The notes beneath the pieces are model-generated. The model searched no databases and had not been told where the DNA came from. It saw only the letters and a program-made list of their open reading frames with translations. A stretch of DNA of 49,605 bases, taken from an uncultured Prevotellaceae bacterium (GTDB lineage Bacteria > Bacteroidota > Bacteroidia > Bacteroidales > Muribaculaceae). The translations under genes and the position numbers were made by a program. The DNA lies in assembly GCA_900320055.1 (NCBI GenBank), contig ONQS01000016.1:1-49605 (forward strand), in the 5' to 3' direction. Shown piece by piece: positions 8,345-17,233 of the stretch (the first letter of the stretch is position 1; every line of letters starts with the position of its first letter).

Positions 8345-11137
8345 ATGATGAGGATATTATTGCTGGCTTTTGTATTGGTTGCTGTGATTCAGGTGACGGA
8401 GGCACGGGAAGAACAGTTGCCGATAGATCCGGAGTTGCGGATTGGACGACTGGAGAACGGCTTGACCTATTACATCCGTCACAATGAGCAGCCTCAGGGC
8501 AGGGCCGAGTTCTGGCTGGTGCAGAACACGGGTTCGCTGGTCGAAGACGAGGATGAGCGCGGTCTGGCCCACATGATTGAGCATATAGCATTCCAGGGCA
8601 CACGCAATTTTCCAGGCATAGACATGGTCGATATCCTGCAGAACAACGGTGTGTCCTATGGTCGTGACATCAATGCGTCGACAGGCTTTGACGATACCCG
8701 TTTCCAAATCTCGAATGTACCCACCGATCGTGCGGAACTGCTCGACACCGTCTTGTTGATGCTCAAGGACTTGTCATGCGAACTGAACTTTGACGACCGT
8801 GCCATCGAGGAAGAACGAGGTGTGATCCAAGAGGAATGGCGCATGCATGCCGACCAAACCATGCGCATGTATGAGAACACTTTTCCCATCTTGCTCTCTG
8901 GCAGCCGTTATGCCTACCGCATTCCTATCGGAGACATGACTGTGGTGCGCCATGCCAGCCATAAGCAGTTGATGTCGTTTTATCGGCGCTGGTACGACCC
9001 GAGCCGACAAGCCGTGGTGCTTGTGGGGGATTTTGACATCGACAGCATGGAATCCCGCGTCAAGCGCATCATGGGACAAATCCCCAAACGCGACACACCT
9101 GATCCCGATCCCAAATTTAAACTTGTGGCCGACCACAATGGTGTGAATTATGCCCTGAACACCGATCCTGAGGCTTCAAGCACTATGGTTTATCTGATGT
9201 TTGAACACAACCCCTTGCCTTGGGCACAGCGCAACACGATGACCCAAGTGCATCAGCAAGCGTTGTCTAGACTGGTACAAGGCATGCTTAACGACCGCAT
9301 CAGCGAGATGACCCGCATGCAAGATTCGCCACTGGACTACGGAGCGGTCTATGACCATCAATTTCTGGTTGCCAGCAGCCGCAAGGCATTCTCCCTCGTA
9401 GACATCGTGAAAGAGGGACGCGCACAGGAGGGGCTAGACTCGCTTACCACCCTTGTTGCGCAAGCGGTACAACATGGATTCACCACAGGAGAGTTGGAAC
9501 GGGCTAAGCGCAACAACGTGGCCAGATACCAAGACGAACTATCAGAAGTTGGCAAACACGAGAGCCGCACCTTTGTCGAGGAATGTATCGATCACTTCGA
9601 AAATGGAGGCCACATCCTAGGCGTCAGCACCGAGATGCAGATTTTCATCGATGAGACACAACGCATTACAGGCGATGAGGTAAACGAATATATGCGCTCG
9701 ATCGCAGGCAAAGACAATGTGAGCGTTCTGATATCAGGTCCCCAATCGATAGGGACCACAAGCCGCTATCCCACCTCCCGCGATGTGATCGCCCACTATG
9801 GCCGCATCATGAACACGCCCCAGACACCCTACGCCGACATGACCGCAAGCGATCGGTTAATTGAGAAGGAGCCCAAAATGGGAGCGATTATCAACGAGAC
9901 CTATGACGAGGCCAGCGGAATCACCACCATGACCCTGCGTAACGGCGCTACGGTGAGACTCAAACCGACCGACTTCAAGAACAACGAGGTGCTGTTCAAC
10001 GCTTTCAGCCTTGGCGGCGAATGGGCATATAGTGACACGGCCGATGTGAACGTGCGTCTGATGGACCAAGTGATTGAAAACTGTGCACTGGGCGGTCATA
10101 CCATCAACCAACTCAACCGCATGATGAGCGGCCGCCAACTGGGTTTGTCGTTTATCCTTAACGATGCCAACGAGCAACTGAGCGGCGGTTGTCAGAGCGC
10201 TGACCTCGAGACCCTGCTGCAACTTTGTTACCTGTACTTCACCGATGTCAGTCTTGATCAGGAGGCATATCAGAGCACCAAGACCCGCATCCGTTCACAG
10301 TTGTCCCAATCCAGTTATAATCCCAAGATGATCTTTAGCGACTCTATCGGCAGCACCATCTATAAGGGCAATCACATGTACCGCAATCTCAAAGCCGAGG
10401 AAGTGGACCTGCTGGATGGCAACCGCGTGCTGGAATTGTATCGCCAGCGCGTGGCCAATGCGGGCGATTACTCATTCTCGATTGTTGGATCGTTTACGGT
10501 GGATGAGGTGAGGCCGCTCATCAGGCGATATCTGGCATCATTACCCGACAATGGCGTGAGGGAAAACGACATTTCCTATCGTCCCGCGATGGCAACCGGC
10601 AAGGTGGACAACTTCTTTGTAACACCGATGCGCAATCCCAAGACCTCTGTATTTGTCAGCATCATGGGTGATACCAAATACAGTTTTGACGATGAATTCA
10701 TGGTTGATCTGGTAGGCGAGTCGGTGGGCACCGCATTGCTCACCTATTTGCGGCACCAGAAGCACGGCACCTATGATGTGGCAACCGATGGCAATTTGTC
10801 CATCTATAACAACCGATGGATGATTAACTTTGAGTTTGAAACCAACACAGCCGACAGGGACAGTATGCTGGTATGGGCAGACTACGCTGCCAGCGCCATT
10901 TTTGACAAGGGTGTCAGTCTGGATTTGTTCAACAAGATGAAGGAGAGCATCAGCCATCAGCATGATTTGGCATTGAAGACCAACGACTTCTGGCTACAGG
11001 CGTTGCAGATGCGTGCACTGGGTGTCGACATCATTGGCGGCTACCAACGCCTCTTCCCTACCCTGACACAAGAACGGCTCAACAATTACATCGGCTCCAT
11101 GAGGCCGCACACCATACTACGGATCGTAATGAATTGA
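8345..11137 (+). CDS. Secreted M16-family zinc metallopeptidase
   Basis: A protein of about 930 residues, related to pitrilysin and processing-peptidase-like enzymes. The ATG pair at 8345/8348 begins a signal peptide (MMRILLLAFVLVAVIQVTEA); an in-frame upstream ATG at 8279 would place 22 unrelated residues before it. The inverted zinc motif HxxEH is present as HMIEH about 76-80 residues from this start, and the distal glutamate is probably in EEERGVIQEEW about 75 residues later. A second M16-like half without the zinc motif follows, giving the two-lobed clam-shell typical of about 900-residue M16 enzymes. Probably periplasmic; peptide substrates unknown. The gene ends just before an AACTAAC-type repeat and is convergent with rsgA. 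Confidence 0.9.
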   Translation: MMRILLLAFVLVAVIQVTEAREEQLPIDPELRIGRLENGLTYYIRHNEQPQGRAEFWLVQNTGSLVEDEDERGLAHMIEHIAFQGTRNFPGIDMVDILQNNGVSYGRDINASTGFDDTRFQISNVPTDRAELLDTVLLMLKDLSCELNFDDRAIEEERGVIQEEWRMHADQTMRMYENTFPILLSGSRYAYRIPIGDMTVVRHASHKQLMSFYRRWYDPSRQAVVLVGDFDIDSMESRVKRIMGQIPKRDTPDPDPKFKLVADHNGVNYALNTDPEASSTMVYLMFEHNPLPWAQRNTMTQVHQQALSRLVQGMLNDRISEMTRMQDSPLDYGAVYDHQFLVASSRKAFSLVDIVKEGRAQEGLDSLTTLVAQAVQHGFTTGELERAKRNNVARYQDELSEVGKHESRTFVEECIDHFENGGHILGVSTEMQIFIDETQRITGDEVNEYMRSIAGKDNVSVLISGPQSIGTTSRYPTSRDVIAHYGRIMNTPQTPYADMTASDRLIEKEPKMGAIINETYDEASGITTMTLRNGATVRLKPTDFKNNEVLFNAFSLGGEWAYSDTADVNVRLMDQVIENCALGGHTINQLNRMMSGRQLGLSFILNDANEQLSGGCQSADLETLLQLCYLYFTDVSLDQEAYQSTKTRIRSQLSQSSYNPKMIFSDSIGSTIYKGNHMYRNLKAEEVDLLDGNRVLELYRQRVANAGDYSFSIVGSFTVDEVRPLIRRYLASLPDNGVRENDISYRPAMATGKVDNFFVTPMRNPKTSVFVSIMGDTKYSFDDEFMVDLVGESVGTALLTYLRHQKHGTYDVATDGNLSIYNNRWMINFEFETNTADRDSMLVWADYAASAIFDKGVSLDLFNKMKESISHQHDLALKTNDFWLQALQMRALGVDIIGGYQRLFPTLTQERLNNYIGSMRPHTILRIVMN

Positions 11138-11140
11138 GTT

Positions 11141-11180
11141 TTAGGTGTTAGTTGTTAGTTGTTAGTTGTTAGTTGTTAGT
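11141..11180 (-). repeat. AACTAAC heptamer tandem repeat (minus orientation)
   Basis: The plus strand reads GTTAGTT repeated about five times, the reverse complement of the run at 7502-7557. It fills most of the 72-nt gap between the convergent M16 peptidase and rsgA genes. No separate terminator hairpin is visible. Confidence 0.75.
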
Positions 11181-11209
11181 TCTCTCTAATCAATAACCAC
11201 CAATCGCTA

Positions 11210-12145
11210 TTAAAAGGGCTTGCGGTATTTGTTGTTGGGGTCCTCATCCAGGATGCTCAGATAACTGGTATAGCGCGATATCGAGATGTCGCCATTCTCC
11301 ACTGCGTCACGCACGGCGCACCCCGGCTCATGGGTATGGGTGCAGTTATTGAAGCGGCAATCGCTCGATACCTTGAAGATTTCGGGGAAATAATGTGCCA
11401 CTTCGGCTCGTTCAAAGTCGATCGTGCCAAAGGCCTTGACACCAGGAGTATCGATGATAGCACCGCCGCCTGGAAGATCCAGCAGTTCGCTGAAGGTGGT
11501 CGTGTGCATGCCCTTGTGATGGGTCTGACTCACGTCACCCACTCTGACATGAGCGCCAGGCACCAGCAGGTTGATGATAGACGATTTGCCCACACCACTA
11601 TTGCCCGAAAGCAACGACATTTTACCGGCCAACATATCCCTCAACGCATCGGCGCCCTCACCAGTAGCAGCCGACAAGGCGATAGTCTTATAGCCAATCG
11701 ACTGATAGAGAGCCTGCAACTCGTCGAGCCCTACACGCAATTCTTCGGTAACAAGCAAATCCACCTTGTTGAAAGCGAGCACGGCTGGTACTTGATAGGC
11801 CTCGGCTGTGGCGAGGAAACGATCGATAAAGGTGGTACTGGTCACGGGATTGGTCAGTGTAACCACAAGCACAGCCTGGTCCAGGTTGGCGGCAATGATC
11901 TGGAACTCCTTGGAGAGATTGCTGGCGCGGCGGATTATGTAGTTGCGCCTCGGCTCGATGGCACCCACTACAGGAGCGTCACCACCCTTGTCCTCGACCT
12001 GTACAGTGTCTCCTACGGCAACAGGATTGGTGCAGCGCATCCCCTTGAGGCGTAACACACCGCGCATCTTGCAGTTTACCGTAGCACCGTCCTCAAGGCG
12101 CACGGTAACCCAACTGCCTGTATTCTTTATGACTAATCCTTTCAT
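11210..12145 (-). CDS. rsgA: Small ribosomal subunit biogenesis GTPase RsgA
   Basis: A 311-residue circularly permuted GTPase that checks maturation of the 30S subunit. An OB-fold N-terminal domain (about 1-70) is followed by the permuted G motifs: G4 NKVD at 126-129, then G1 GNSGVGKS at 181-188, then G3 DTPG at 232-235. The C-terminal zinc-binding region holds Cys263, Cys268, His270 and Cys276 in [14 protein letters not shown]. All hallmark residues are present. It lies 59 nt downstream of the AGCS symporter gene on the same strand, so the two may share a transcript. Confidence 0.96.
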   Translation of the reverse strand: MKGLVIKNTGSWVTVRLEDGATVNCKMRGVLRLKGMRCTNPVAVGDTVQVEDKGGDAPVVGAIEPRRNYIIRRASNLSKEFQIIAANLDQAVLVVTLTNPVTSTTFIDRFLATAEAYQVPAVLAFNKVDLLVTEELRVGLDELQALYQSIGYKTIALSAATGEGADALRDMLAGKMSLLSGNSGVGKSSIINLLVPGAHVRVGDVSQTHHKGMHTTTFSELLDLPGGGAIIDTPGVKAFGTIDFERAEVAHYFPEIFKVSSDCRFNNCTHTHEPGCAVRDAVENGDISISRYTSYLSILDEDPNNKYRKPF

Positions 12146-12204
12146 TTATTTTTACATTGAGAGGTGACTCCTGTCACGATAAAAATTGACACTGACGATA
12201 TAAC

Positions 12205-13617
12205 TTACTCCCAAGCGTCAAGTTCATCGGCAATCTCGGGGAGGTCGCTACGATGAAAGACGGGGTTCTTGATGCCTCGATGCTTCTGGTCACGATAGTT
12301 TTCGAGCAATCTGAAGGCATATTTACAAAGGAACACCAAAGCGACCAAATTGCACAGGGTGACAAGAGCCATAAACAGGTCACCGAGGTTCCACACAAAG
12401 TCGAAACTGGCCACTGCTCCCAGAAAAACGAAGGCACCGCCCGATAGGATGCGAAATACCGTGAGCACCCACTTCTTGTCGGTCAAGAAGCGGATGTTGG
12501 CCTCGCCGTAGTAATAATTGCCGATAATGCTGCTAAAAGCGAACAGGAAAAGCGCGATCGCCACAAATATCGTACCCCAACTGCCCACTTGTGACTCCAG
12601 TGAAGCCTGTGTGAGTTGGATGCCCTCGAGGCCCTCGGTTGTGTACAGGCCGCTAACAAGCACCAGAAATGCAGTGCAACTGCACACGAGCAAGGTGTCG
12701 GTAAACACGCCGAGAGCCTGAATAAGGCCCTGCTTGACGGGGTGCGAGACATCGGCAGTTGCCGCCACATTGGGCGCACTACCCTCGCCCGCCTCGTTAC
12801 TAAAGAGGCCTCGCTTGATACCCACCATGATGGTCATGCCCAAGCCACCGCCAGCCACTTGTTCAAAGCCAAACGCGTTTTCGATAATCAGTTTAAACAC
12901 ATGAGGTATCATGCTGATATTGGTAATCACAACATAAAGAGCAAGGATGAAGTAGCCGATGGCCATGATCGGCACCAAGACACTGCTCACGTGGGCAATG
13001 CGATGGATACCGCCAAAGGCAATAAACAAGGCAATAGCAGTGATGATGCACCCCACCACCAAGGGATCGAAACCGAAGGCTTTGTCCAACGCGCCACAGA
13101 TGGCGTTGCTCTGGATAGAATTATAGGACAGGCCAAAGGTTAAGGTGATTAGCACTGCAAACAACCCCGCCATCCACTTGCTATGAAGACCGCGGCTGAT
13201 GTAATAGGCGGGTCCGCCGATAAAAGACTCACTTGACGGACGCTTGAACAACTGGGCCAGCGTTGCCTCAACAAAGGCCGTTGCCGAGCCGAAGAGTGCT
13301 ATCAGCCACATCCAGAAGATGGAGCCTGGGCCACCCACAGCAATGGCTGTTGCCACGCCAGCCAGGTTACCTGTGCCTACACGTGTCGCCATTGATACAG
13401 CAAACGCCTGGAACGAGGAAACATGCCTCTGGCTACTCTTGGATGACGAATCAACGAGTTGACGGAACATGTCGCCAATCATCGTGAATTGGACAAAGCG
13501 AGTGCGGATCGTGAAATACAAGCCACACAGAATCAGGGCACCTATCAGCAGATAGGTCCACAGAGCATCATTGACCGTTGTGATTACATTATTGAGGGCG
13601 TCAAGGTTAAGCGTCAT
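12205..13617 (-). CDS. Alanine/glycine:cation symporter family (AGCS) protein
   Basis: A 470-residue inner-membrane transporter expected to take up a small neutral amino acid, probably alanine or glycine, with Na+ or H+. Family signatures include the N-terminal segment ALWTYLLIGALILCGLYFTIRT, the stretch ATRVGTGNLAGVATAIAVGGPG, and GLFSNEAGEGSAPNVAATA in the second half. About ten or eleven hydrophobic segments are visible. It begins 106 nt from the divergent GH2 gene and has its own promoter box at 13643-13650. rsgA follows on the same strand. The exact amino acid and ion cannot be told from sequence alone. Confidence 0.93.
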   Translation of the reverse strand: MTLNLDALNNVITTVNDALWTYLLIGALILCGLYFTIRTRFVQFTMIGDMFRQLVDSSSKSSQRHVSSFQAFAVSMATRVGTGNLAGVATAIAVGGPGSIFWMWLIALFGSATAFVEATLAQLFKRPSSESFIGGPAYYISRGLHSKWMAGLFAVLITLTFGLSYNSIQSNAICGALDKAFGFDPLVVGCIITAIALFIAFGGIHRIAHVSSVLVPIMAIGYFILALYVVITNISMIPHVFKLIIENAFGFEQVAGGGLGMTIMVGIKRGLFSNEAGEGSAPNVAATADVSHPVKQGLIQALGVFTDTLLVCSCTAFLVLVSGLYTTEGLEGIQLTQASLESQVGSWGTIFVAIALFLFAFSSIIGNYYYGEANIRFLTDKKWVLTVFRILSGGAFVFLGAVASFDFVWNLGDLFMALVTLCNLVALVFLCKYAFRLLENYRDQKHRGIKNPVFHRSDLPEIADELDAWE

Positions 13618-13642
13618 TTCTTGCCAAGTCTATTGATTGATG

Positions 13643-13650
13643 CAAAATTA
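13643..13650 (-). promoter_or_regulatory. Promoter box TAATTTTG for the AGCS symporter
   Basis: A minus-strand match to TAnnTTTG 26 nt upstream of the start codon at 13617. With the plus-strand box at 13694-13701 it makes a compact divergent promoter region of about 100 nt. Confidence 0.6.
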
Positions 13651-13693
13651 GGAAAATATCATTGATTTTGAGCCTTCTTTGCCGAATATTTTT

Positions 13694-13701
13694 TAAATTT
13701 G
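13694..13701 (+). promoter_or_regulatory. Promoter box TAAATTTG for the GH2-GH3 operon
   Basis: Matches TAnnTTTG and lies 22 nt upstream of the GH2 start codon at 13724, leaving a short 5' leader of about 15 nt. Confidence 0.55.
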
Positions 13702-13723
13702 CTGAATAAAACAAAGACCGATT

Positions 13724-16700
13724 ATGAAAAATCCAGTCACATTATTATTGATAGCCTTGCTGTGCATTACCGCAAGCGCCCAACAGTCAAACCGCCCCAT
13801 CGGGCAATATCCAGGCAATCCGAGCGAGTACTTCGGACCCAAACTGGTGCAAGATAACAGCTACCGCAATTTTGCTTTGCACCGCACTGTATATCAGTCC
13901 TCATCGTGGGATTTTAACCTGACATCCCAACTCCTGACCGATGGCATCATCGATGATAAAGAGCCTGCGTGGCTCAACGTTACCACACCCGAGGGACCGC
14001 TGCCCCCACACAAGCGCGAAGCCTGCATCGACGGCAACGAGTGGACATGCAACATCCTAATGGGAGGCGACACTTGGCTGCAATATGACTGGGAAGGCAT
14101 GGCCATCGACATCGACGAGGTGGAGATGGTGTGCAGCATGGCCTACCGTGAGGATTCCCCAAAAGGATTCAAAATCAGATTGCTCACGTCCAAGGAGGGC
14201 AAGAAATGGAAGGTTGCCGACGAATGGATAGCAGACTCTTTACCAGGCACTGCTTCGCGCCGCCGCGCCCACAGCGACCCCAACAAGAATTCGGGAGATG
14301 ATCTGCTGCCTACACGCAACATCGACCATACATTCCACCTGAGCGGGAAACCGTTCTCGCACATGAAACTGGAGATGGTCACCCCCAGCGCTGTTCACTG
14401 GACCATCACCGAACTGAAGATGCTCAAACACGGCAAGCGTGCCAAAGGTATCCTGCCGGCCGAACATTTTGTGAGCGCTTGGCGCAGCCTGGGCAACCGT
14501 GACGAATGGGTGACCGTTGACTTGGGCACGACAGCCGACATCAGCACCATAAACCTGTATTGGATGAACATGCCCTCAAGCGGCAATATCCAGATCAGTG
14601 ATGACAACATCCACTGGCGGACGGCTGATCTACTGCCCAAAAAATCTCTGCCGTTCAAGAAGGGCATTCAACACGTCGTCCTGTCACAAGAGTCAAGAGG
14701 CCGATACGTCCGCATCAACATGATTGAGCCCAACAAGAACGGGCTGCCCTTTTGCCTGAAAGAAATACAAATCGGAGGAAAGACAGGAGGACTGAAAGCG
14801 TTATCCCCTGCCCCCAGCGGCTGGCAAGACGGGAAGTGGATGCTCAATGGCGGCGACTGGAAACTGGCACGGGCCTCGCATCCCCAGGCTGAGCCGCTTG
14901 TAGCAACGGTTCCGGCAACGGTGTTGTCGAGTTTTGTCAATGCCGGGGCACTGCCCGACATGAACCATGACGACAACCTGATGCTGGCTTCGGAATCGTT
15001 CTTTAACGGGGATTTCATCTACAGGCGATCGTTTAACTTGCCCAAGGAGATGATGGGCAAACGTGTTTTCCTCAACTTTGACGGCATCAACTGGAAGGCA
15101 GAGGTAACGCTTAATGGCACCAACCTGGGACGCATCGAGGGTGCCTTCAAGCGAGGCAAATTTGACATCACACCCTACCTCAAACAGAAAGGAAATGAAC
15201 TGAAGGTGCTTATTATTGCCAATGATAACCCCGGGGGCGTGAAGGTCAAGACCGAAAAGAATACCGACTACAACGGCGGCATCCTTGGCGCCGATAATCC
15301 CACATTCCACGCCACCATTGGCTGGGACTGGATTTCGACCATCCGTGGGCGTGACATCGGCATTTGGGACGACGTTTACTTGACAACAAGCAGCGACGTG
15401 ACGGTGAGTGATCCTGTCGTGACGACCACGCTGGCCCAGGGCGACACCCTCGCCACAATGACACCTGCCGTCATGCTGACTAACCATGCTCAACAGCCAG
15501 TGACAGGCACCCTGCATGGCCACATCGGAGAGATTTGCTTTGAAAAGCAAGTCACGCTCGCTGCTGGAGAGACCATCGAGGAATCATTTAATCCTAGCGA
15601 ATTCCAGCAATTGAAGGATCAAAGGATGCACTTGTGGTGGCCCAACGGATATGGAGAGCCCTATTTGTACGATGCAGGCTTTGAGTTTATCATCAATGGG
15701 CAGCAGAGCGATGCCATCGAGTACAAGGCAGGCATACGTGAGGTGAAGACTGTTGACAAGGACACAAAATTGAAGATCTATATCAACAACCGCAGGCTAG
15801 TGCCTCTTGGAGGCAACTGGGCCTTTAGCGAGAACAACCTGAATTACCGTGGCCGGGAGTTTGATGCAGCCATACGTCACCACCAGCAGATGAACTACAA
15901 CATGATTCGCAACTGGGTGGGGATGACCGGCGACAGGGAATTCTATGAGGCCTGCGACCGCTATGGTATCATGGTGTGGCAAGACTTCTGGCTGGCTAAT
16001 CCTGCCGACGGCCCCGACCCCGACGATGAGGCCATGTTTATGGACAATGCCCGCGACCTGGTGCTGAAAATCCGTAACCATCCGTGCATCGCCATCTATT
16101 GCGGGCGTAACGAGGGCTATCCCCCCAAAACACTCGACGATGGCCTGCGACAGACGGTTTCATCACTGCATCACGGATTGGATTATATCTCCAGTTCGGC
16201 CGATGATGGCGTGAGCGGCCATGGACCGTACAACGCATTGAGTCCTAAGGAGTACTTCGAGAAGCAGACAGGCAAGTTGCACACCGAGCGCGGCATGCCT
16301 AATGTCATGACCTACGAGGGATTGAGCCGTACACTTGAGGCCGAGCACCTGTGGCCTCAAAACCTGTATTGGGGCCGCCACGACTACACGATGGAGGGTG
16401 CTCAGCGCGGTGCCTCGTTCAACCAACTGATCATCGATAACTTTGGTGAGCCAACATCGGCTCAAGAGTTTTGTGAATGGGCTCAGTGGATCAACTATGA
16501 GGGTTACCGGGCCATGTACGAGAGCGGGAGCCACGACCGCATGGGACTGCTCATCTGGATGAGCCATCCCTGCTGGCCCTCGATGGTATGGCAGACCTAT
16601 GACTACTATCTGGAGCCCACCGCTGCCTATTATGGGGTGAAACACGCCTGCGAACCCTTGCATGTGCAGTGGAATCCCATGAGCAACCACGTTGAAATTG

Positions 16701-17233
16701 TCAACCGGTCGGCAGGACGCCAGCAGGGCATCGTCAAGGCTAGTGTTATTGACTTGAATGGGAACACCCTCTGGGAACAGGTCCAAGGCTATGTCATCGA
16801 CGAAGACATGACCCTCGAGATGATGCGGGTGGAGGTGCCCGCTGAGATGAGCGGCGTTTATTTCTTGCGCCTGGCGATAACCGATAACACAGGCCATGCG
16901 CGTTCGATCAACGACTATGTTAATACCACCGTCGAGAATGATCGCACATCGCTTCATGACTTGCGACAAGCCCAGGTTAGCGCCACTGTCGATGGCAAGA
17001 ATATCACATTACGTAATCATGGAAACTCACCCGCTGTGATGTTGCGCCTTAATCTCAAGGGTGATGACGGAGAGCAGATTTTGCCCGTTATCTATAGCGA
17101 TAATTATTTCCACCTGATGCCTGGCGAGACTCGAACCATCGGTATTGACTGGAAAGTCGAGGATGCCCGTGGTTGCCAGCCTGTCGTAGAAATCAGTGGC
17201 ATGAATGTTACTAAAACGACTGTACAATTATGA
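13724..17233 (+). CDS. Secreted glycoside hydrolase family 2 enzyme with discoidin-like domains
   Basis: An 1169-residue exported enzyme. The signal peptide ends at ITASAQ. Two F5/8-type-C (discoidin) like regions at about residues 45-245 and 250-360 probably bind carbohydrate. The GH2 sugar-binding domain follows (about 370-560, RRSFNLP and FDGINWKAEVTLNG), then an immunoglobulin-like domain and a TIM barrel from about 690. The proposed acid/base is Glu797 in CGRNEGYPP and the proposed nucleophile is Glu865 in VMTYEGL. Their spacing of about 70 residues resembles exo-beta-glucosaminidase-type GH2 enzymes, as does CGRNEG in place of the usual NE motif. Beta-mannosidase or another exo-beta activity is also possible. 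The stop codon overlaps the GH3 start (ATGA), so the two enzymes are probably made together. Confidence 0.88.
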   Translation: MKNPVTLLLIALLCITASAQQSNRPIGQYPGNPSEYFGPKLVQDNSYRNFALHRTVYQSSSWDFNLTSQLLTDGIIDDKEPAWLNVTTPEGPLPPHKREACIDGNEWTCNILMGGDTWLQYDWEGMAIDIDEVEMVCSMAYREDSPKGFKIRLLTSKEGKKWKVADEWIADSLPGTASRRRAHSDPNKNSGDDLLPTRNIDHTFHLSGKPFSHMKLEMVTPSAVHWTITELKMLKHGKRAKGILPAEHFVSAWRSLGNRDEWVTVDLGTTADISTINLYWMNMPSSGNIQISDDNIHWRTADLLPKKSLPFKKGIQHVVLSQESRGRYVRINMIEPNKNGLPFCLKEIQIGGKTGGLKALSPAPSGWQDGKWMLNGGDWKLARASHPQAEPLVATVPATVLSSFVNAGALPDMNHDDNLMLASESFFNGDFIYRRSFNLPKEMMGKRVFLNFDGINWKAEVTLNGTNLGRIEGAFKRGKFDITPYLKQKGNELKVLIIANDNPGGVKVKTEKNTDYNGGILGADNPTFHATIGWDWISTIRGRDIGIWDDVYLTTSSDVTVSDPVVTTTLAQGDTLATMTPAVMLTNHAQQPVTGTLHGHIGEICFEKQVTLAAGETIEESFNPSEFQQLKDQRMHLWWPNGYGEPYLYDAGFEFIINGQQSDAIEYKAGIREVKTVDKDTKLKIYINNRRLVPLGGNWAFSENNLNYRGREFDAAIRHHQQMNYNMIRNWVGMTGDREFYEACDRYGIMVWQDFWLANPADGPDPDDEAMFMDNARDLVLKIRNHPCIAIYCGRNEGYPPKTLDDGLRQTVSSLHHGLDYISSSADDGVSGHGPYNALSPKEYFEKQTGKLHTERGMPNVMTYEGLSRTLEAEHLWPQNLYWGRHDYTMEGAQRGASFNQLIIDNFGEPTSAQEFCEWAQWINYEGYRAMYESGSHDRMGLLIWMSHPCWPSMVWQTYDYYLEPTAAYYGVKHACEPLHVQWNPMSNHVEIVNRSAGRQQGIVKASVIDLNGNTLWEQVQGYVIDEDMTLEMMRVEVPAEMSGVYFLRLAITDNTGHARSINDYVNTTVENDRTSLHDLRQAQVSATVDGKNITLRNHGNSPAVMLRLNLKGDDGEQILPVIYSDNYFHLMPGETRTIGIDWKVEDARGCQPVVEISGMNVTKTTVQL

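Noticed and set aside
16163-16969. A 268-codon minus-strand frame inside the GH2 gene
   Set aside because: It lies wholly within the GH2 catalytic domain, which is well supported, and shows no family resemblance.
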